From: Alphaproteobacteria bacterium
Lineage (GTDB): Bacteria; Pseudomonadota; Alphaproteobacteria; Micropepsales; Micropepsaceae
Assembly: GCA_017308375.1 (NCBI GenBank)
Contig: JAFKEW010000042.1
Location: forward strand, 1-64,000
DNA: 64,000 nt
Reading direction: 5' to 3'
Of the stretch, positions 7,991 through 17,390 are shown in pieces (position 1 is the first letter of the stretch; every line of letters starts with the position of its first letter). The notes beneath the pieces were generated by a model. The model was not told the origin of the DNA. It was given only the letters and a program-made list of their open reading frames with translations, and did no database searches. The position numbers and the translations under genes are program-made.

Positions 7991-8272
7991 ATGTCCGACA
8001 ACCCCTATCGGTTGCCGCCGCGCTATTTGCGCACGCCCGAAGCCGCACGGTTTCTCGGCCTGTCCGGCCGCACGCTCGAAAAGCACCGCACCTTCGGCAC
8101 CGGCCCGATCTATCGCAAGCTCGGCGGCCGCATCGTCTATGCGCTCGACGATCTGCAAGCCTGGGCCGATCGCGGCCTGCGCCAATCCACCTCCGATCCC
8201 GGCCACGGCATCGTCCATCCCGCCAAACCGCAGACGCCGCGCGACGACGACGGCGCGCCTTATGCCCGGTGA
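7991..8272 (+). CDS. AlpA/MerR-like helix-turn-helix protein
   Basis: A 93-residue protein with a winged helix-turn-helix of the excisionase/AlpA type: YLRTPEAARFLGLSGRTLEKHRTFGTGPIYRKLGGRIVYALDDLQAWAD. GGAGG sits just before the ATG. Five bases separate it from the DUF2840 gene, so they are likely co-transcribed. It could regulate transfer genes or assist excision; position beside tra genes favours a regulator. Confidence 0.82.
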   Translation: MSDNPYRLPPRYLRTPEAARFLGLSGRTLEKHRTFGTGPIYRKLGGRIVYALDDLQAWADRGLRQSTSDPGHGIVHPAKPQTPRDDDGAPYAR

Positions 8273-8277
8273 CGGCG

Positions 8278-8754
8278 ATGACCGCGCCGCCCGAAGACGC
8301 CACGCGCGTCGAACTGATTTGGGTCGAGAAGCAGATCGAATGCTGGATCAGGTTCGGCCGCGCGATCCATGAGCAAATCCTCGATCGCCGCCGCCGCATC
8401 GTCAGCTTCGCACCGGACAGCACCTTCGCCTTGGTCCGGTGGATGGCGAACGATCACGGCACCATCCTGTCGCGCATCGACATCCTGCGCGCCATCTGGC
8501 CGGGCGAGCGCTGTTCGACCATCCCACAGGTCGCGCCGGGCGGCGAGAGCCTGTTGCGCTGCTCGAGCTGGCCGCGTGTCGAGCGCGTGCTGCAAGCGAT
8601 CGACGCCGTCGAGGCGCAGGACATCGAGCCGGAAGATGCGGCGCCGGATTACTGGCGCCATGTCCATGCCCGGCTGATCGCCGGCGAGCCGCCGCGTCCC
8701 TATACGCCGGCGCGTCATGGCGCCTGGCTCAAGCGGCGGCGGTTCGCGTCATGA
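8278..8754 (+). CDS. DUF2840 protein
   Basis: A 158-residue protein matching DUF2840, a family almost confined to conjugative elements of this type. Blocks include VELIWVEKQIECWIRFGR and FALVRWMANDHGTILSRIDILRA. Function is unknown. It overlaps the traF start by four bases (ATGA), so it is translationally coupled to pilus-processing genes. Confidence 0.82.
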   Translation: MTAPPEDATRVELIWVEKQIECWIRFGRAIHEQILDRRRRIVSFAPDSTFALVRWMANDHGTILSRIDILRAIWPGERCSTIPQVAPGGESLLRCSSWPRVERVLQAIDAVEAQDIEPEDAAPDYWRHVHARLIAGEPPRPYTPARHGAWLKRRRFAS

Positions 8755-9266
8755 GCCGACGCATCCTTTGGACGACGCTCGCCGCCGGCGCGGTCGCCGC
8801 GATGGTGCTGCCCGGCCTCATCGGCGCGCCGCCACAACTGGTGTGGAACGCCAGCGCCTCGGTGCCGATCGGCTTCTACACCGTGTCGCCGCCGCGTGGT
8901 CTGCGTGTCGGCGACATCGCCGTCGTCCGCCTGCCGGACCGGATCGCCGCGATGCTGGCGGCCCGCCATTCGTTGCCGCGCGGCGTGCTGCTCATCAAGC
9001 CGGTCGCCGCGCTCGCGGGGCAGATCGTCTGCCGCGATGGTCTCACCGTCCGCATCGATGGCAAAGCCGTCGGCGCAGCGCTGGCGCGCGATCGCCTCGG
9101 CCGCCCGCTGCCCGTCTGGCAAGGCTGCCGCCGGCTGACCGGGCGCGATGTCTTTCTGATGAATCCGACCGTGCCCGACAGCTTCGATGGACGGTATTTC
9201 GGCGTGGTGCCGCGCACCGCCGTCATCGGCCGGGCGACACCGCTGTGGCGGCCGGGAGCGCACTGA
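8751..9266 (+). CDS. traF: TraF, S26-family pilin-processing signal peptidase
   Basis: A 171-residue protein with one N-terminal membrane segment (about residues 5-25) and the serine-lysine dyad of S26C peptidases. The serine is in SASVPIGFY near residue 37 and the lysine in LLIKPV near residue 84. A further conserved block is VPDSFDGRYFG. In RP4, TraF trims and cyclises the TrbC pilin, and a TrbC is encoded at 17061. It overlaps DUF2840 upstream and is followed by the transglycosylase. Confidence 0.88.
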   Translation: MSRRILWTTLAAGAVAAMVLPGLIGAPPQLVWNASASVPIGFYTVSPPRGLRVGDIAVVRLPDRIAAMLAARHSLPRGVLLIKPVAALAGQIVCRDGLTVRIDGKAVGAALARDRLGRPLPVWQGCRRLTGRDVFLMNPTVPDSFDGRYFGVVPRTAVIGRATPLWRPGAH

Positions 9267-9268
9267 CC

Positions 9269-10168
9269 ATGCCGCGCTCTCCCACCCAATCCCCCATTCC
9301 TCTGTTCGATCGGAGCACGCACCATTCCTCCGTCCCGACCGGGATCGCATCAGCCGCCGCGCGCAGCGGCGGTCCAGGGCGGCCGCATGGCCGGCGCGAA
9401 CGCGCTTCATCCTGGACGGGCGCGAGCACGGTGGCAGGCTGGCGGCGCATCGGGTTGGCGATGTGCCGGATGTCCTTCGTCAGCCTGCTGCTGACCATGA
9501 CGAGCCTGACGGCGCTGGCGCAGTCACCACCGCCACTAGCCCCCACGCAGAGCCACGGAAGCGACGGTCCGTTCGCGGATTTCATCGGGGAGGCGTCGCG
9601 CCGCTTCGGTCTTCCGACGACATGGATACGCGCCGTCATGCAGGCCGAAAGCGGCGGCGATGCGCGCGCGGTGTCGTCCAAGGGCGCGATGGGGCTGATG
9701 CAGATCATGCCAGGCACCTGGGCGGCGTTGCGGGCGCGCTACCATCTGGGCGCCGATCCGTTCGACGCGCATGACAATATTCTCGCAGGCGTCGCGTTCC
9801 TGCGTGAGCTGTATGACCGCTATGGCGCACCGGGTTTTCTCGCCGCCTACCAGGCCGGTCCGCGGCGCTATGAAGATCATCTGACGACGGGCCGCGCGCT
9901 GCCGCCCGACACACGATCGTATGTCGCGGCGCTGGCGCCGGTGATCAGCGGCGTGTCCGACACCCATCAGATTGCTGTCGCTGATCCGCTCGCTTGGACG
10001 CGCGCACCGCTGTTCGCCGTGTCAAACAACGGCGCGTCGGCTGTCGCGTCCGATGCAAATCCATCGCCGCCCCGTCGACCGGACTCCGACCCTGCCGCGG
10101 TCGAAGCGTCGTCGCTCGGACCGCAAGCCGATGGCCTGTTCGTGCCCGTCGCGGGACACAGGCCATGA
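9269..10168 (+). CDS. Lytic transglycosylase (SLT domain)
   Basis: The SLT fold lies at about residues 105-215. The catalytic glutamate is in MQAESGGD, followed by SSKGAMGLMQIMPGTW and LAAYQAGPRRYEDH. A hydrophobic signal-like segment (MSFVSLLLTMTSLTALAQ) occurs well inside the frame. Either the protein has an unusual 64-residue N-terminal extension, or translation starts at ATG 9461. I keep 9269, which directly follows traF. The protein would open peptidoglycan for assembly of the secretion channel. Confidence 0.82.
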   Translation: MPRSPTQSPIPLFDRSTHHSSVPTGIASAAARSGGPGRPHGRRERASSWTGASTVAGWRRIGLAMCRMSFVSLLLTMTSLTALAQSPPPLAPTQSHGSDGPFADFIGEASRRFGLPTTWIRAVMQAESGGDARAVSSKGAMGLMQIMPGTWAALRARYHLGADPFDAHDNILAGVAFLRELYDRYGAPGFLAAYQAGPRRYEDHLTTGRALPPDTRSYVAALAPVISGVSDTHQIAVADPLAWTRAPLFAVSNNGASAVASDANPSPPRRPDSDPAAVEASSLGPQADGLFVPVAGHRP

Positions 10169-10713
10169 GGATCGCCTATGCCGATCCGCCTTATATCGGC
10201 TGCGCGCATCTCTATCGCGGCCGGCCCGACTATGCCGGCGAAGTCGATCATGCGCGGCTGATCGCACGGCTCCAGCGCGACTATGACGGCTGGATATTGC
10301 ACGCCGCCGCGACGCCGGAATCGTTCGCCGTTCTCGCGCCGCTGATAAGGCCGACCGGCGCCCGATGGATGGCCTGGGTGAAGGGGTTTGCGGCGTTCAA
10401 GCGCAATGTGCCGGTCGCCTGGGCGTGGGAGCCGGTCATCGTGAAGCCCGCACGCAAGCCCGTCGTCAGTAAGCGGCTGGTCATGCGCGACTGGATTCAG
10501 GAGAGCATCACGCTGCGCCGTGGATTGACCGGCGCCAAGCCCGAAGCCGTGTGCCATTGGGCCTTCGAGATGGTCGCCGCGCGCCCCGACGACACGCTCG
10601 ACGATCTGTTTCCTGGCACCGGGGCGGTCACGAAAGCCTGGGCGAATTGGCGTCTCAAATTCGCGCTGCCCGCCGATCCGGGCGCAGCAACCGTGCCCGC
10701 CGCCGCGCCATGA
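10165..10713 (+). CDS. DPPY-containing methyltransferase-like protein
   Basis: A 182-residue protein opening with MRIAYADPPYIG, which resembles the catalytic motif of DNA amino-methyltransferases. A later DDLFPGTGAVTKAW resembles an AdoMet-site motif. It is shorter than typical methylases and recurs beside relaxase genes in related elements. It may be an active modification enzyme or a derived DNA-binding protein. It overlaps the transglycosylase by four bases. The candidate oriT lies just downstream. Confidence 0.6.
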   Translation: MRIAYADPPYIGCAHLYRGRPDYAGEVDHARLIARLQRDYDGWILHAAATPESFAVLAPLIRPTGARWMAWVKGFAAFKRNVPVAWAWEPVIVKPARKPVVSKRLVMRDWIQESITLRRGLTGAKPEAVCHWAFEMVAARPDDTLDDLFPGTGAVTKAWANWRLKFALPADPGAATVPAAAP

Positions 10714-10784
10714 AGTCCATCGGCTTCTTTCGCAGCCTGTCGCGCCCCATCGCACATTCGGTAGCAGGAGCCGTCGCAGAAGGA

Positions 10785-10907
10785 CCACCAACCGCACGAT
10801 GGCAGGATAAAAGGCGGCGATGTGCCGCGCGGTCGGTTGGTGGGATTTCAAGGGGTTATGGACCGATTCCGCGAGGTGCGCCGCGAGTGCGCAGCCTGCG
10901 GAATCGG
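10785..10907. other. oriT: Candidate origin of transfer (oriT) with nic core
   Basis: The minus strand of 10809-10802 reads TATCCTGC, which fits the IncP/VirD2-type nic consensus YATCCTG|Y. The predicted nick is between 10803 and 10802. The core is centred inside a perfect 10-bp inverted repeat (10785-10794 with 10834-10843). A second perfect 10-bp inverted repeat (10863-10872 with 10898-10907) contains a smaller nested one. The region is non-coding and ends 48 bases before the relaxase start. The predicted transferred strand would lead towards position 1. Confidence 0.7.
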
Positions 10908-10954
10908 GCGAGTATCTGTCTTTGCTCGGCATTTTGCGATGTGCGGGGCAAGGC

Positions 10955-12691
10955 ATGACGCGGGACGACGATTTCCGCGTCCGCCCGGGCCGCATCCGCT
11001 CCAGGGGCGCGCAGCGCGCACGGCCCTTCATCGCCCAGGCGCTCGCCGCCGCGCAGAAGGCCGGAGGCCGCATCTCGCGCAGCGGCCGCATCGTCAGCCC
11101 GCGCGGCAGCAGGATGGGCCGGGGCCGTTCGGCCAGCGTCCGCGCCAACCGCCTCCTGACCAGCCGCTCGCGCGGCGCCGTGGTGAAGGCGCGCGTGGTC
11201 CGGCACAGTGGCAAGGGTGCGCCACTCGCCACTCATCTCAATTATCTCCAGCGCGATGGCGTCACCCGCGATGGCGAGAAGGGCCGCCTGTTCGGACCGG
11301 AGATCGATGAGGCCGACGGCCGCGCCTTTGCCGAACGCTGCGAGCAGGACCGGCATCATTTCCGGTTCATCGTCTCGCCCGACGACGCGGTGGAGATGGC
11401 GGACCTCAAACGCTTCACCCGCGATCTGATGCGCCAGGCCGAGCAGGATTTGGGGACCGGCCTCGATTGGGTCGCCGTCGATCACTGGAACACCGAGCAT
11501 CCCCACATCCATGTCATCGTCCGCGGTATGCGCGACGACGGGCGGGATCTGGTCATCGCCCGCGACTATATCCGCGAGGGCCTGCGCGACCGGGCGCGCG
11601 ATCTCATCACCCAGGAGCTGGGCCTGCGCACCGATCTCGACATCCGCCGCACGCTGGAACGGCAGATCGAGGCCGAACGCTGGACCAATCTCGACCGCCA
11701 GCTCGCCCGCGACGCCGAGCGGGGCGTAATCGATATGGCGCCAGCGCCGGGTGAGCAGCCCGATGCGTTTCATGCGCTGAAGGTCGGGCGGCTGCGCAAG
11801 CTGGAGAGTCTCGGCCTCGCCGAGCAACTCGCGCCGGGGCAATGGACGCTGGCGGACAACGCCGAGGCGACCCTGCGCGAGTTGGGCCTGCGCGGCGACA
11901 TCATTAAGCGCATCCATCGCGGTCTGACCGAACAGAAGCTCGATCGGGGCGCGTCGAGCTTCGTCCTCGCCGGCGAGAGTCTCGGCGATCCGGTGGTCGG
12001 CCGGTTGATCGCGCGCGGCCTCGACGACGAGTTGGCCGGTAGCGCCTATGCGGTGGTTGATGGCATCGACGGCCGCACCCATCATCTGCGGCTTCCCGAT
12101 CTCGACGCGGCCGGAGATTCCCCGCCCGGTTCCATTGTCGAGTTGCGCCGATTCGAGAACGCGCGCGGGGAACGGCGCGTCGCATTGGCCGTCCGCTCCG
12201 ACCTCGGGATCGAGGCGCAGGTGACGGCGGCGGGCGCAACCTGGCTCGACCGTCAGCTCATCGGCCGCACGCCGCCGGCGCTGGGCGAAGGCGGGTTCGG
12301 CGCGGAGGTGAACGCGGCGATGCGGGCGCGCGCCGAGCATCTGATCGAGGAAGGGTTGGCCCGCCGCCAGAACGAGCGGCTCATCTTCGCCCGCGATTTT
12401 CTCAGCACGCTGCGCAAGCGGGAGCTGGACCAGGTGGCCGCGAAGCTATCGGTGGACCATAGTCTCCCGTATGTCGCCGCCGCTCCCGGTGAGCATGTGG
12501 CGGGCGACTATCGCCGCCGGCTTGACCTCAGTTCCGGGCGCTTCGCCATGATCGACGACGGCCTGGGATTCAGTCTGGTGCCGTGGTCGCCGTCGCTCGA
12601 ACGCCAGCTGGGGCGGCATGTCGCCGGCATCGCCCGCGACGATGGCGGAATCGATTGGGGTTTCGGCCGCAAGCGCGGCCTCGGCCTATAG
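10955..12691 (+). CDS. VirD2/TraI-type relaxase (DUF3363)
   Basis: The 578-residue protein begins with a basic region. ATHLNYLQRDGV at about residues 90-100 carries the probable nicking tyrosine. HHFRFIVSP and the metal-binding histidine cluster NTEHPHIHVIVRG follow at about residues 128 and 180. The rest matches the DUF3363 tail. It should nick oriT, remain bound to the 5' end and be passed to TraG. The frame opens at 10820, but that extension covers the oriT repeats. ATG 10955 (MTRDDDFRVRPGR) is the familiar family start. Confidence 0.92.
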   Translation: MTRDDDFRVRPGRIRSRGAQRARPFIAQALAAAQKAGGRISRSGRIVSPRGSRMGRGRSASVRANRLLTSRSRGAVVKARVVRHSGKGAPLATHLNYLQRDGVTRDGEKGRLFGPEIDEADGRAFAERCEQDRHHFRFIVSPDDAVEMADLKRFTRDLMRQAEQDLGTGLDWVAVDHWNTEHPHIHVIVRGMRDDGRDLVIARDYIREGLRDRARDLITQELGLRTDLDIRRTLERQIEAERWTNLDRQLARDAERGVIDMAPAPGEQPDAFHALKVGRLRKLESLGLAEQLAPGQWTLADNAEATLRELGLRGDIIKRIHRGLTEQKLDRGASSFVLAGESLGDPVVGRLIARGLDDELAGSAYAVVDGIDGRTHHLRLPDLDAAGDSPPGSIVELRRFENARGERRVALAVRSDLGIEAQVTAAGATWLDRQLIGRTPPALGEGGFGAEVNAAMRARAEHLIEEGLARRQNERLIFARDFLSTLRKRELDQVAAKLSVDHSLPYVAAAPGEHVAGDYRRRLDLSSGRFAMIDDGLGFSLVPWSPSLERQLGRHVAGIARDDGGIDWGFGRKRGLGL

Positions 12692-13234
12692 GTCGATGAC
12701 CGGGGCGTCGCCCCGCCGGTCTTCGAGACGCGGCGGTGGCGCCGGCTGGTAGTAGATGACCTTCGGCTCCGGCTCTAACGGCATCGACCGGACATGGACC
12801 GGCTCCGGCGCGCGCGCCGGGGACGCGGCCGGCAGAGGCGGCGCGGTGCGTATCAAACGCGCGATCGCTAGAATGCCGAACAGAAGGCCACCACCGATGC
12901 CGGCGAGGATCGGCCAGACCGGGCCCTGGGCGCCGCTTTGGATCGCCATCGAATGGATGGCGATGGCGCCGGCCCAAACGGGCGGTGCGGTGTAGAGCGC
13001 CAGTGCGGTGAAGCGGACGGCTTTGGATCGGCTCGCCATTGCACCCTGGAACAAGGCGAGCGCCAAGCCCGCGCCAAGGATGCCGACGCCGAGGGCGATC
13101 AGCCAGCCCGATCCGTGCTCGACCGCAAGCCAGCCCAGGCCGACCCCGGCAAGGATCGGCACGATCCAGACCATCAGGTGGTAGAGCACCACCAGCGCCA
13201 GGATCATCACACCGACTTCGATCACCATCGTCAT
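12686..13234 (-). CDS. Membrane protein of unknown function, convergent with the relaxase
   Basis: A 182-residue protein with about four hydrophobic segments in residues 5-135 and a proline-rich, probably cytoplasmic tail (about 140-182). Its 3' end overlaps that of the relaxase by six bases, tail to tail. It is the only minus-strand gene inside the transfer region. No family recognised. A role such as entry exclusion or element-specific regulation is possible but unsupported. Confidence 0.7.
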   Translation of the reverse strand: MTMVIEVGVMILALVVLYHLMVWIVPILAGVGLGWLAVEHGSGWLIALGVGILGAGLALALFQGAMASRSKAVRFTALALYTAPPVWAGAIAIHSMAIQSGAQGPVWPILAGIGGGLLFGILAIARLIRTAPPLPAASPARAPEPVHVRSMPLEPEPKVIYYQPAPPPRLEDRRGDAPVIDL

Positions 13235-13398
13235 AGCAGCACCTCCGGGCCGTCGGCAGAACGGTGAGCGCCATCACGGGCGGAGGCGGTAATATTACGC
13301 CAAAACCCGCCACGATACGACTTCTATTCGACGAGCCTTGAAGCCCGGAATTGTTGCGCTTTCCTTGAACATCGGCATTTCCAGCAGGGAGAGTTCCG

Positions 13399-15381
13399 AT
13401 GTCGGGCGGCAAGATTCTATGGGGCCAGATGCTGATCGTTTTTGCGATCATCCTCGCCACCACCTGGGGCGCGACCGAGTGGACGGCGTGGCAGCTGGCG
13501 TTCCAGCCGCAGCTCGGGCCGCCCTGGTTCGCCGTCTTGGGGTTCCCGTTCTATCCGCCGCCGGCCTTCTTCTGGTGGTGGTTCGCCTATGACGCCTATG
13601 CGCCGCACATCTTCGTCGAGGGCGCTTACATCGCCGCGTCCGGCGGTTTCCTGGCGGTCGCCATCGCCATCGGCATGTCGGTCTGGAGCGCGCGCGAGGC
13701 CAAGAACGCCGAGACCTATGGCTCGGCGCGCTGGGCGACGCCGGACGAGATGCGCGACGCTGGGCTGCTCGGCGAGGATGGCGTGGTGCTCGGCAAATAC
13801 CGCCGCGCCTATCTGCGCCATGACGGACCCGAGCATGTGCTGTGCTTCGCGCCGACGCGCTCGGGCAAAGGGACGGGCCTGGTCGTGCCATCGCTCCTAA
13901 CCTGGCCGGGAAGCTGCATCGTGCATGACATCAAGGGGGAAAATTGGGATCTGACATCGGGCTTCCGATCGACCTTCGGCCGGGTGCTGCTGTTCGATCC
14001 GACGAATCCCGACTCCGCCGCCTACAATCCATTGCTCGAAGTGCGCCGCGGCCCGCTGGAGGTGCGCGACGTGCAGAACGTCGCCGACGTGCTGGTCGAT
14101 CCCGAAGGCTCGCTGGAGCGGCGCACCCATTGGGAGAAGACCAGCAACAGTCTGCTGGTCGGCGCGATCCTGCATGTGCTCTACGCCGAACCGGACAAGA
14201 CGCTGGCCGGCGTCGCGCAGTTCCTGTCGGACCCGCGCCGGCCGATCGAGACCACGCTGAAGATCATGATGACCACCCGGCACCTGGGCGATGCCGGTCC
14301 GCATCCGGCGGTGGCTTCGACGGCCAGGGAGCTGCTCAACAAATCCGACAATGAACGATCGGGCGTATTGAGCACGGCCATGTCGTTTTTGGGCCTCTAT
14401 CGTGATCCGGTGGTGGCGCAAGTGACGCGCCGCTGCGACTGGCGCATCGCCGATCTGATCGAGAGTGAGAAGCCGGTGACGCTGTATCTCGTCGTGCCGC
14501 CGTCCGACATCAGCCGCACCAAGCCGCTCATTCGCTTGGTGCTCAACCAGATCGGCCGACGTCTCACCGAGGAACTGCATCCCAAGAACCGCCGCCATCG
14601 CATGTTGCTGATGCTCGACGAGTTTCCCGCGCTCGGCCGGCTCGATTTTTTCGAGAGCACCTTGGCCTTCATGGCGGGCTATCGTCTTAAAGCCTTTTTG
14701 ATCGCGCAGAGTTTGAACCAGATCGAGAAGGCGTATGGCGCCAACAACTCGATCCTGGACAACTGCCATGTGCGGGTCTCGTTCGCTACCAATGACGAGC
14801 GCACCGCCAAGCGTGTGTCGGATGCGCTTGGCACTGCCACCGAGATGCGGGCGATGAAGAACTATGCCGGCAGCCGGCTGTCGCCCTGGCTCGGTCATCT
14901 CATGGTCTCGCGCTCGGAGACCGCGCGCCCGCTCCTGACCCCCGGCGAGGTGATGCAGCTTCCGCCCAGCGACGAGATCGTCATGGTCGCCGGAATGCAT
15001 CCGGTGCGGGCCAAGAAGGCGCGCTACTTCAAGGATCGCCGTTTCAACGAGCGCATCCTGCCGCCACCCGAAGCCACTGCCGTTGCGACGCCGCGGCCGG
15101 ATGATTGGACATCGCTGCCGACGCCGACCCGCGAAGACGTGCGCGATACCGCCGCACCGGCGCCTGACGAGGCGGAGGATACGGCCAATGGCGGGATTCG
15201 CCGCGAACCGGGGCTGGAACCGCACAAGGACATCGTGCCCGAGGCGCGGCCGACGGAGGATGAGTTTCACCTCGATCGTGACGAGGACGATGCCGAGGCC
15301 GCCCGCGCCCGGACATTGCTGCGGATGCGCCAGCTCGCGCGCGGCATCTCGCTCGATCCAGGCGACGACATGGAGATGTGA
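13399..15381 (+). CDS. traG: TraG/VirD4-type coupling protein
   Basis: A 660-residue inner-membrane ATPase. Two N-terminal membrane segments lie within residues 5-100. A Walker A follows at about 150 (FAPTRSGKGTGLVVPSLL), then YNPLLEVRRG and a Walker B region (LMLDEFPALGRLDFFESTLAFMAGY). It links the relaxase-DNA complex to the Trb channel. GGAGAG precedes the ATG. Its stop overlaps the next start (GTGA), so the downstream ribbon-helix-helix protein is coupled to it. Confidence 0.94.
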   Translation: MSGGKILWGQMLIVFAIILATTWGATEWTAWQLAFQPQLGPPWFAVLGFPFYPPPAFFWWWFAYDAYAPHIFVEGAYIAASGGFLAVAIAIGMSVWSAREAKNAETYGSARWATPDEMRDAGLLGEDGVVLGKYRRAYLRHDGPEHVLCFAPTRSGKGTGLVVPSLLTWPGSCIVHDIKGENWDLTSGFRSTFGRVLLFDPTNPDSAAYNPLLEVRRGPLEVRDVQNVADVLVDPEGSLERRTHWEKTSNSLLVGAILHVLYAEPDKTLAGVAQFLSDPRRPIETTLKIMMTTRHLGDAGPHPAVASTARELLNKSDNERSGVLSTAMSFLGLYRDPVVAQVTRRCDWRIADLIESEKPVTLYLVVPPSDISRTKPLIRLVLNQIGRRLTEELHPKNRRHRMLLMLDEFPALGRLDFFESTLAFMAGYRLKAFLIAQSLNQIEKAYGANNSILDNCHVRVSFATNDERTAKRVSDALGTATEMRAMKNYAGSRLSPWLGHLMVSRSETARPLLTPGEVMQLPPSDEIVMVAGMHPVRAKKARYFKDRRFNERILPPPEATAVATPRPDDWTSLPTPTREDVRDTAAPAPDEAEDTANGGIRREPGLEPHKDIVPEARPTEDEFHLDRDEDDAEAARARTLLRMRQLARGISLDPGDDMEM

Positions 15382-15803
15382 CGGTGAAGAAGGTCCGGCT
15401 TTCCGTCTATCTCGATCCCGACGTGATGCAGGCGCTGGCGTCCTACGCCGCGCGGCGCGGTCAGTCGCGGTCGCTGATCGCCGAGGCGGCGATCGCCTCC
15501 TTCCTGTCGCCGGACGCGGCCGAGCGGCAGGAAGCGGCCGTCACCAAACGGCTCGATCAGATGGATCGGCGGATGCTGCGCACGGAGCGCGATGTCGGCA
15601 TCACCGTCGAGCTGTTGGCGCTGTTCGTGCGCTTCTGGCTGACCAGCACGCCCGCGCTTCCCGAACCGGCGCAGGCCGCCGCCCGCGCCCAGGGGGACAA
15701 GCGCTATGACGGGTTCATGGAGGCGCTCGGCAAGCGGCTCGCCAAGGGACCGAATGTGCGGCAGGAGATACCCGAAGATCATCCCCGCGCGGGCGACCTT
15801 TAG
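15378..15803 (+). CDS. CopG/ribbon-helix-helix-type protein
   Basis: A 141-residue protein whose first 45 residues (KKVRLSVYLDPDVMQALASYAARRGQSRSLIAEAAI) form a ribbon-helix-helix DNA-binding motif. The remainder is helical. It starts at GTG 15378, overlapping traG; GTG 15384 is an alternative. The position between traG and trbB is conserved in related elements, where it is thought to regulate the trb operon. The 271 bases that follow hold no gene and probably the trb promoter. Confidence 0.8.
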   Translation: MTVKKVRLSVYLDPDVMQALASYAARRGQSRSLIAEAAIASFLSPDAAERQEAAVTKRLDQMDRRMLRTERDVGITVELLALFVRFWLTSTPALPEPAQAAARAQGDKRYDGFMEALGKRLAKGPNVRQEIPEDHPRAGDL

Positions 15804-16074
15804 ACGGCGTGGCGTCTCACCGAATGCGCCGCCAACCTGAGTGCAGGCGCTCTGCCTTTCCGCATTGCGCTGCTGCCGGTGATAGCTCAGCCGACTCGCC
15901 GATCCGGATTCGTCGCGATCATTGACGCTGCCCTTGGGACCAACACCGCCGTCTCCCTGTCTTTCTACGCCAGAGCCCTACACCCCTCAGAGGGTTGTTG
16001 CGTCGGGCCATTTCCTGCCTCTTCTAATCATCCCCGTTCGCTGACCGCGTTGGTGCGGTCGGCCAGAGACGGGG

Positions 16075-17064
16075 ATGACAGTGACGGTCCAGTCCTTCCG
16101 AGCAGAGGCGATTTCCCGCGGCGCGCGGATGCTGCGCACCGCTCTGGGCACCTGCATCGCCACCTGGCTGGAAGACCCGGCCATCGTCGAGGTGATGCTC
16201 AATCCCGACGGCCGGCTTTGGGTCGATCGGCTGAGCGACGGCCTTGCCGATACGGGCGAACATCTGTCGGCCGCCGACGGCGAGCGCATCATCCGGCTGG
16301 TCGCGCACCATGTCGGCGCCGAGGTCCATGCCGGCAACCCGCGCGTTTCCGCCGAGCTGCCGGAGACCGGGGAGCGGTTCGAGGGCTTGCTGCCGCCGGT
16401 GGTGACGGCGCCCGCTTTTGCCATCCGCAAGCCCGCGGTCGCGGTGTTTTCGCTCGACGATTACGCCCGCGCCGGGATCATGACGGCGGATCAGGCGGCG
16501 TTGCTGCGCCGGGCGGTGCAGGAGCGCCGCAACATCCTGGTCGCCGGCGGCACCTCGACCGGCAAGACCACGCTCACCAATGCGCTGCTGGCGGAAGTCG
16601 CGGGCACCGCCGATCGCGTGGTGCTGATCGAGGACACGCGCGAGCTTCAATGCAAGGCGCCCAATCTGGTGGCGCTCAGGACCAAGGACGGCGTGGCGTC
16701 GCTGTCGGACCTGGTGCGGTCCTCGCTGCGCCTGCGCCCCGACCGCATCCCGATCGGCGAGGTGCGCGGCGCCGAGGCGCTCGACTTGCTCAAAGCCTGG
16801 GGCACCGGCCATCCGGGCGGTATCGGCACCATCCACGCCGGTTCCGCGCTGGGCGCGCTGCGCCGCCTCGAACAGCTCATCCAGGAAGCGGTCGTCACCG
16901 TCCCGCGTGCCTTGATCGCCGAGACCATCGATGTCGTCGCGGTGCTGTCCGGCCGGGGCGCCGAGCGGCGGCTGGCCGAGCTGGCCGGCGTCGCCGGGCT
17001 GTCGTCCGCTGGCGATTACCACCTCACCGATCTTTCCCACGCCTCGACAGGAGATCAGCCATGA
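16075..17064 (+). CDS. trbB: TrbB, VirB11-family secretion ATPase
   Basis: A 329-residue hexameric ATPase of the type II/IV secretion family. It has a Walker A near residue 160 ([17 protein letters not shown]), an Asp box ([14 protein letters not shown]) and a His box ([14 protein letters not shown]). It powers pilus and channel assembly at the inner membrane. The ATG lies in ggggATGAC at 16071-16079. It is the first gene of a tightly packed operon that overlaps trbC by four bases. Confidence 0.93.
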   Translation: MTVTVQSFRAEAISRGARMLRTALGTCIATWLEDPAIVEVMLNPDGRLWVDRLSDGLADTGEHLSAADGERIIRLVAHHVGAEVHAGNPRVSAELPETGERFEGLLPPVVTAPAFAIRKPAVAVFSLDDYARAGIMTADQAALLRRAVQERRNILVAGGTSTGKTTLTNALLAEVAGTADRVVLIEDTRELQCKAPNLVALRTKDGVASLSDLVRSSLRLRPDRIPIGEVRGAEALDLLKAWGTGHPGGIGTIHAGSALGALRRLEQLIQEAVVTVPRALIAETIDVVAVLSGRGAERRLAELAGVAGLSSAGDYHLTDLSHASTGDQP

Positions 17065-17390
17065 TTCGTGTTTTTCGTCTTCGTCATTCCTTCCTCGGCG
17101 CGGCCGGCGCCGTGTTCGCCAGCCTGATGACCGCTCCGATGGCCTATGCGGCCGGCTCGTCGATGCCCTGGGAACAGCCGCTGAACCAGATTCTGGAATC
17201 GGTGCAAGGCCCCGTCGCCAAGATTATCGCGGTCATCATCATCATCGTCACCGGCCTGACGCTGGCGTTCGGGGACACGTCCGGTGGTTTCAGGAGATTG
17301 ATCCAGATCGTCTTCGGTCTCTCGATCGCCTTCGCGGCGTCGAGCTTCTTTCTTTCATTCTTTTCGTTCAGCGGCGGGGCGCTGGTCTGA
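17061..17390 (+). CDS. trbC: TrbC, conjugative pilin precursor
   Basis: A 109-residue protein with a long signal sequence ending near MAYA (about residues 28-30), followed by two hydrophobic helices (KIIAVIIIIVTGLTLAFG and IVFGLSIAFAASSFFLSFF). This is the VirB2/TrbC layout. It is the expected substrate of the TraF peptidase encoded upstream. It overlaps trbB and trbD. Confidence 0.9.
   Translation: MIRVFRLRHSFLGAAGAVFASLMTAPMAYAAGSSMPWEQPLNQILESVQGPVAKIIAVIIIIVTGLTLAFGDTSGGFRRLIQIVFGLSIAFAASSFFLSFFSFSGGALV

Noticed and set aside
10820-10954. N-terminal extension of the relaxase frame
   Set aside because: It covers the oriT-like inverted repeats, and homologous relaxases begin at the MTRDDDF position.
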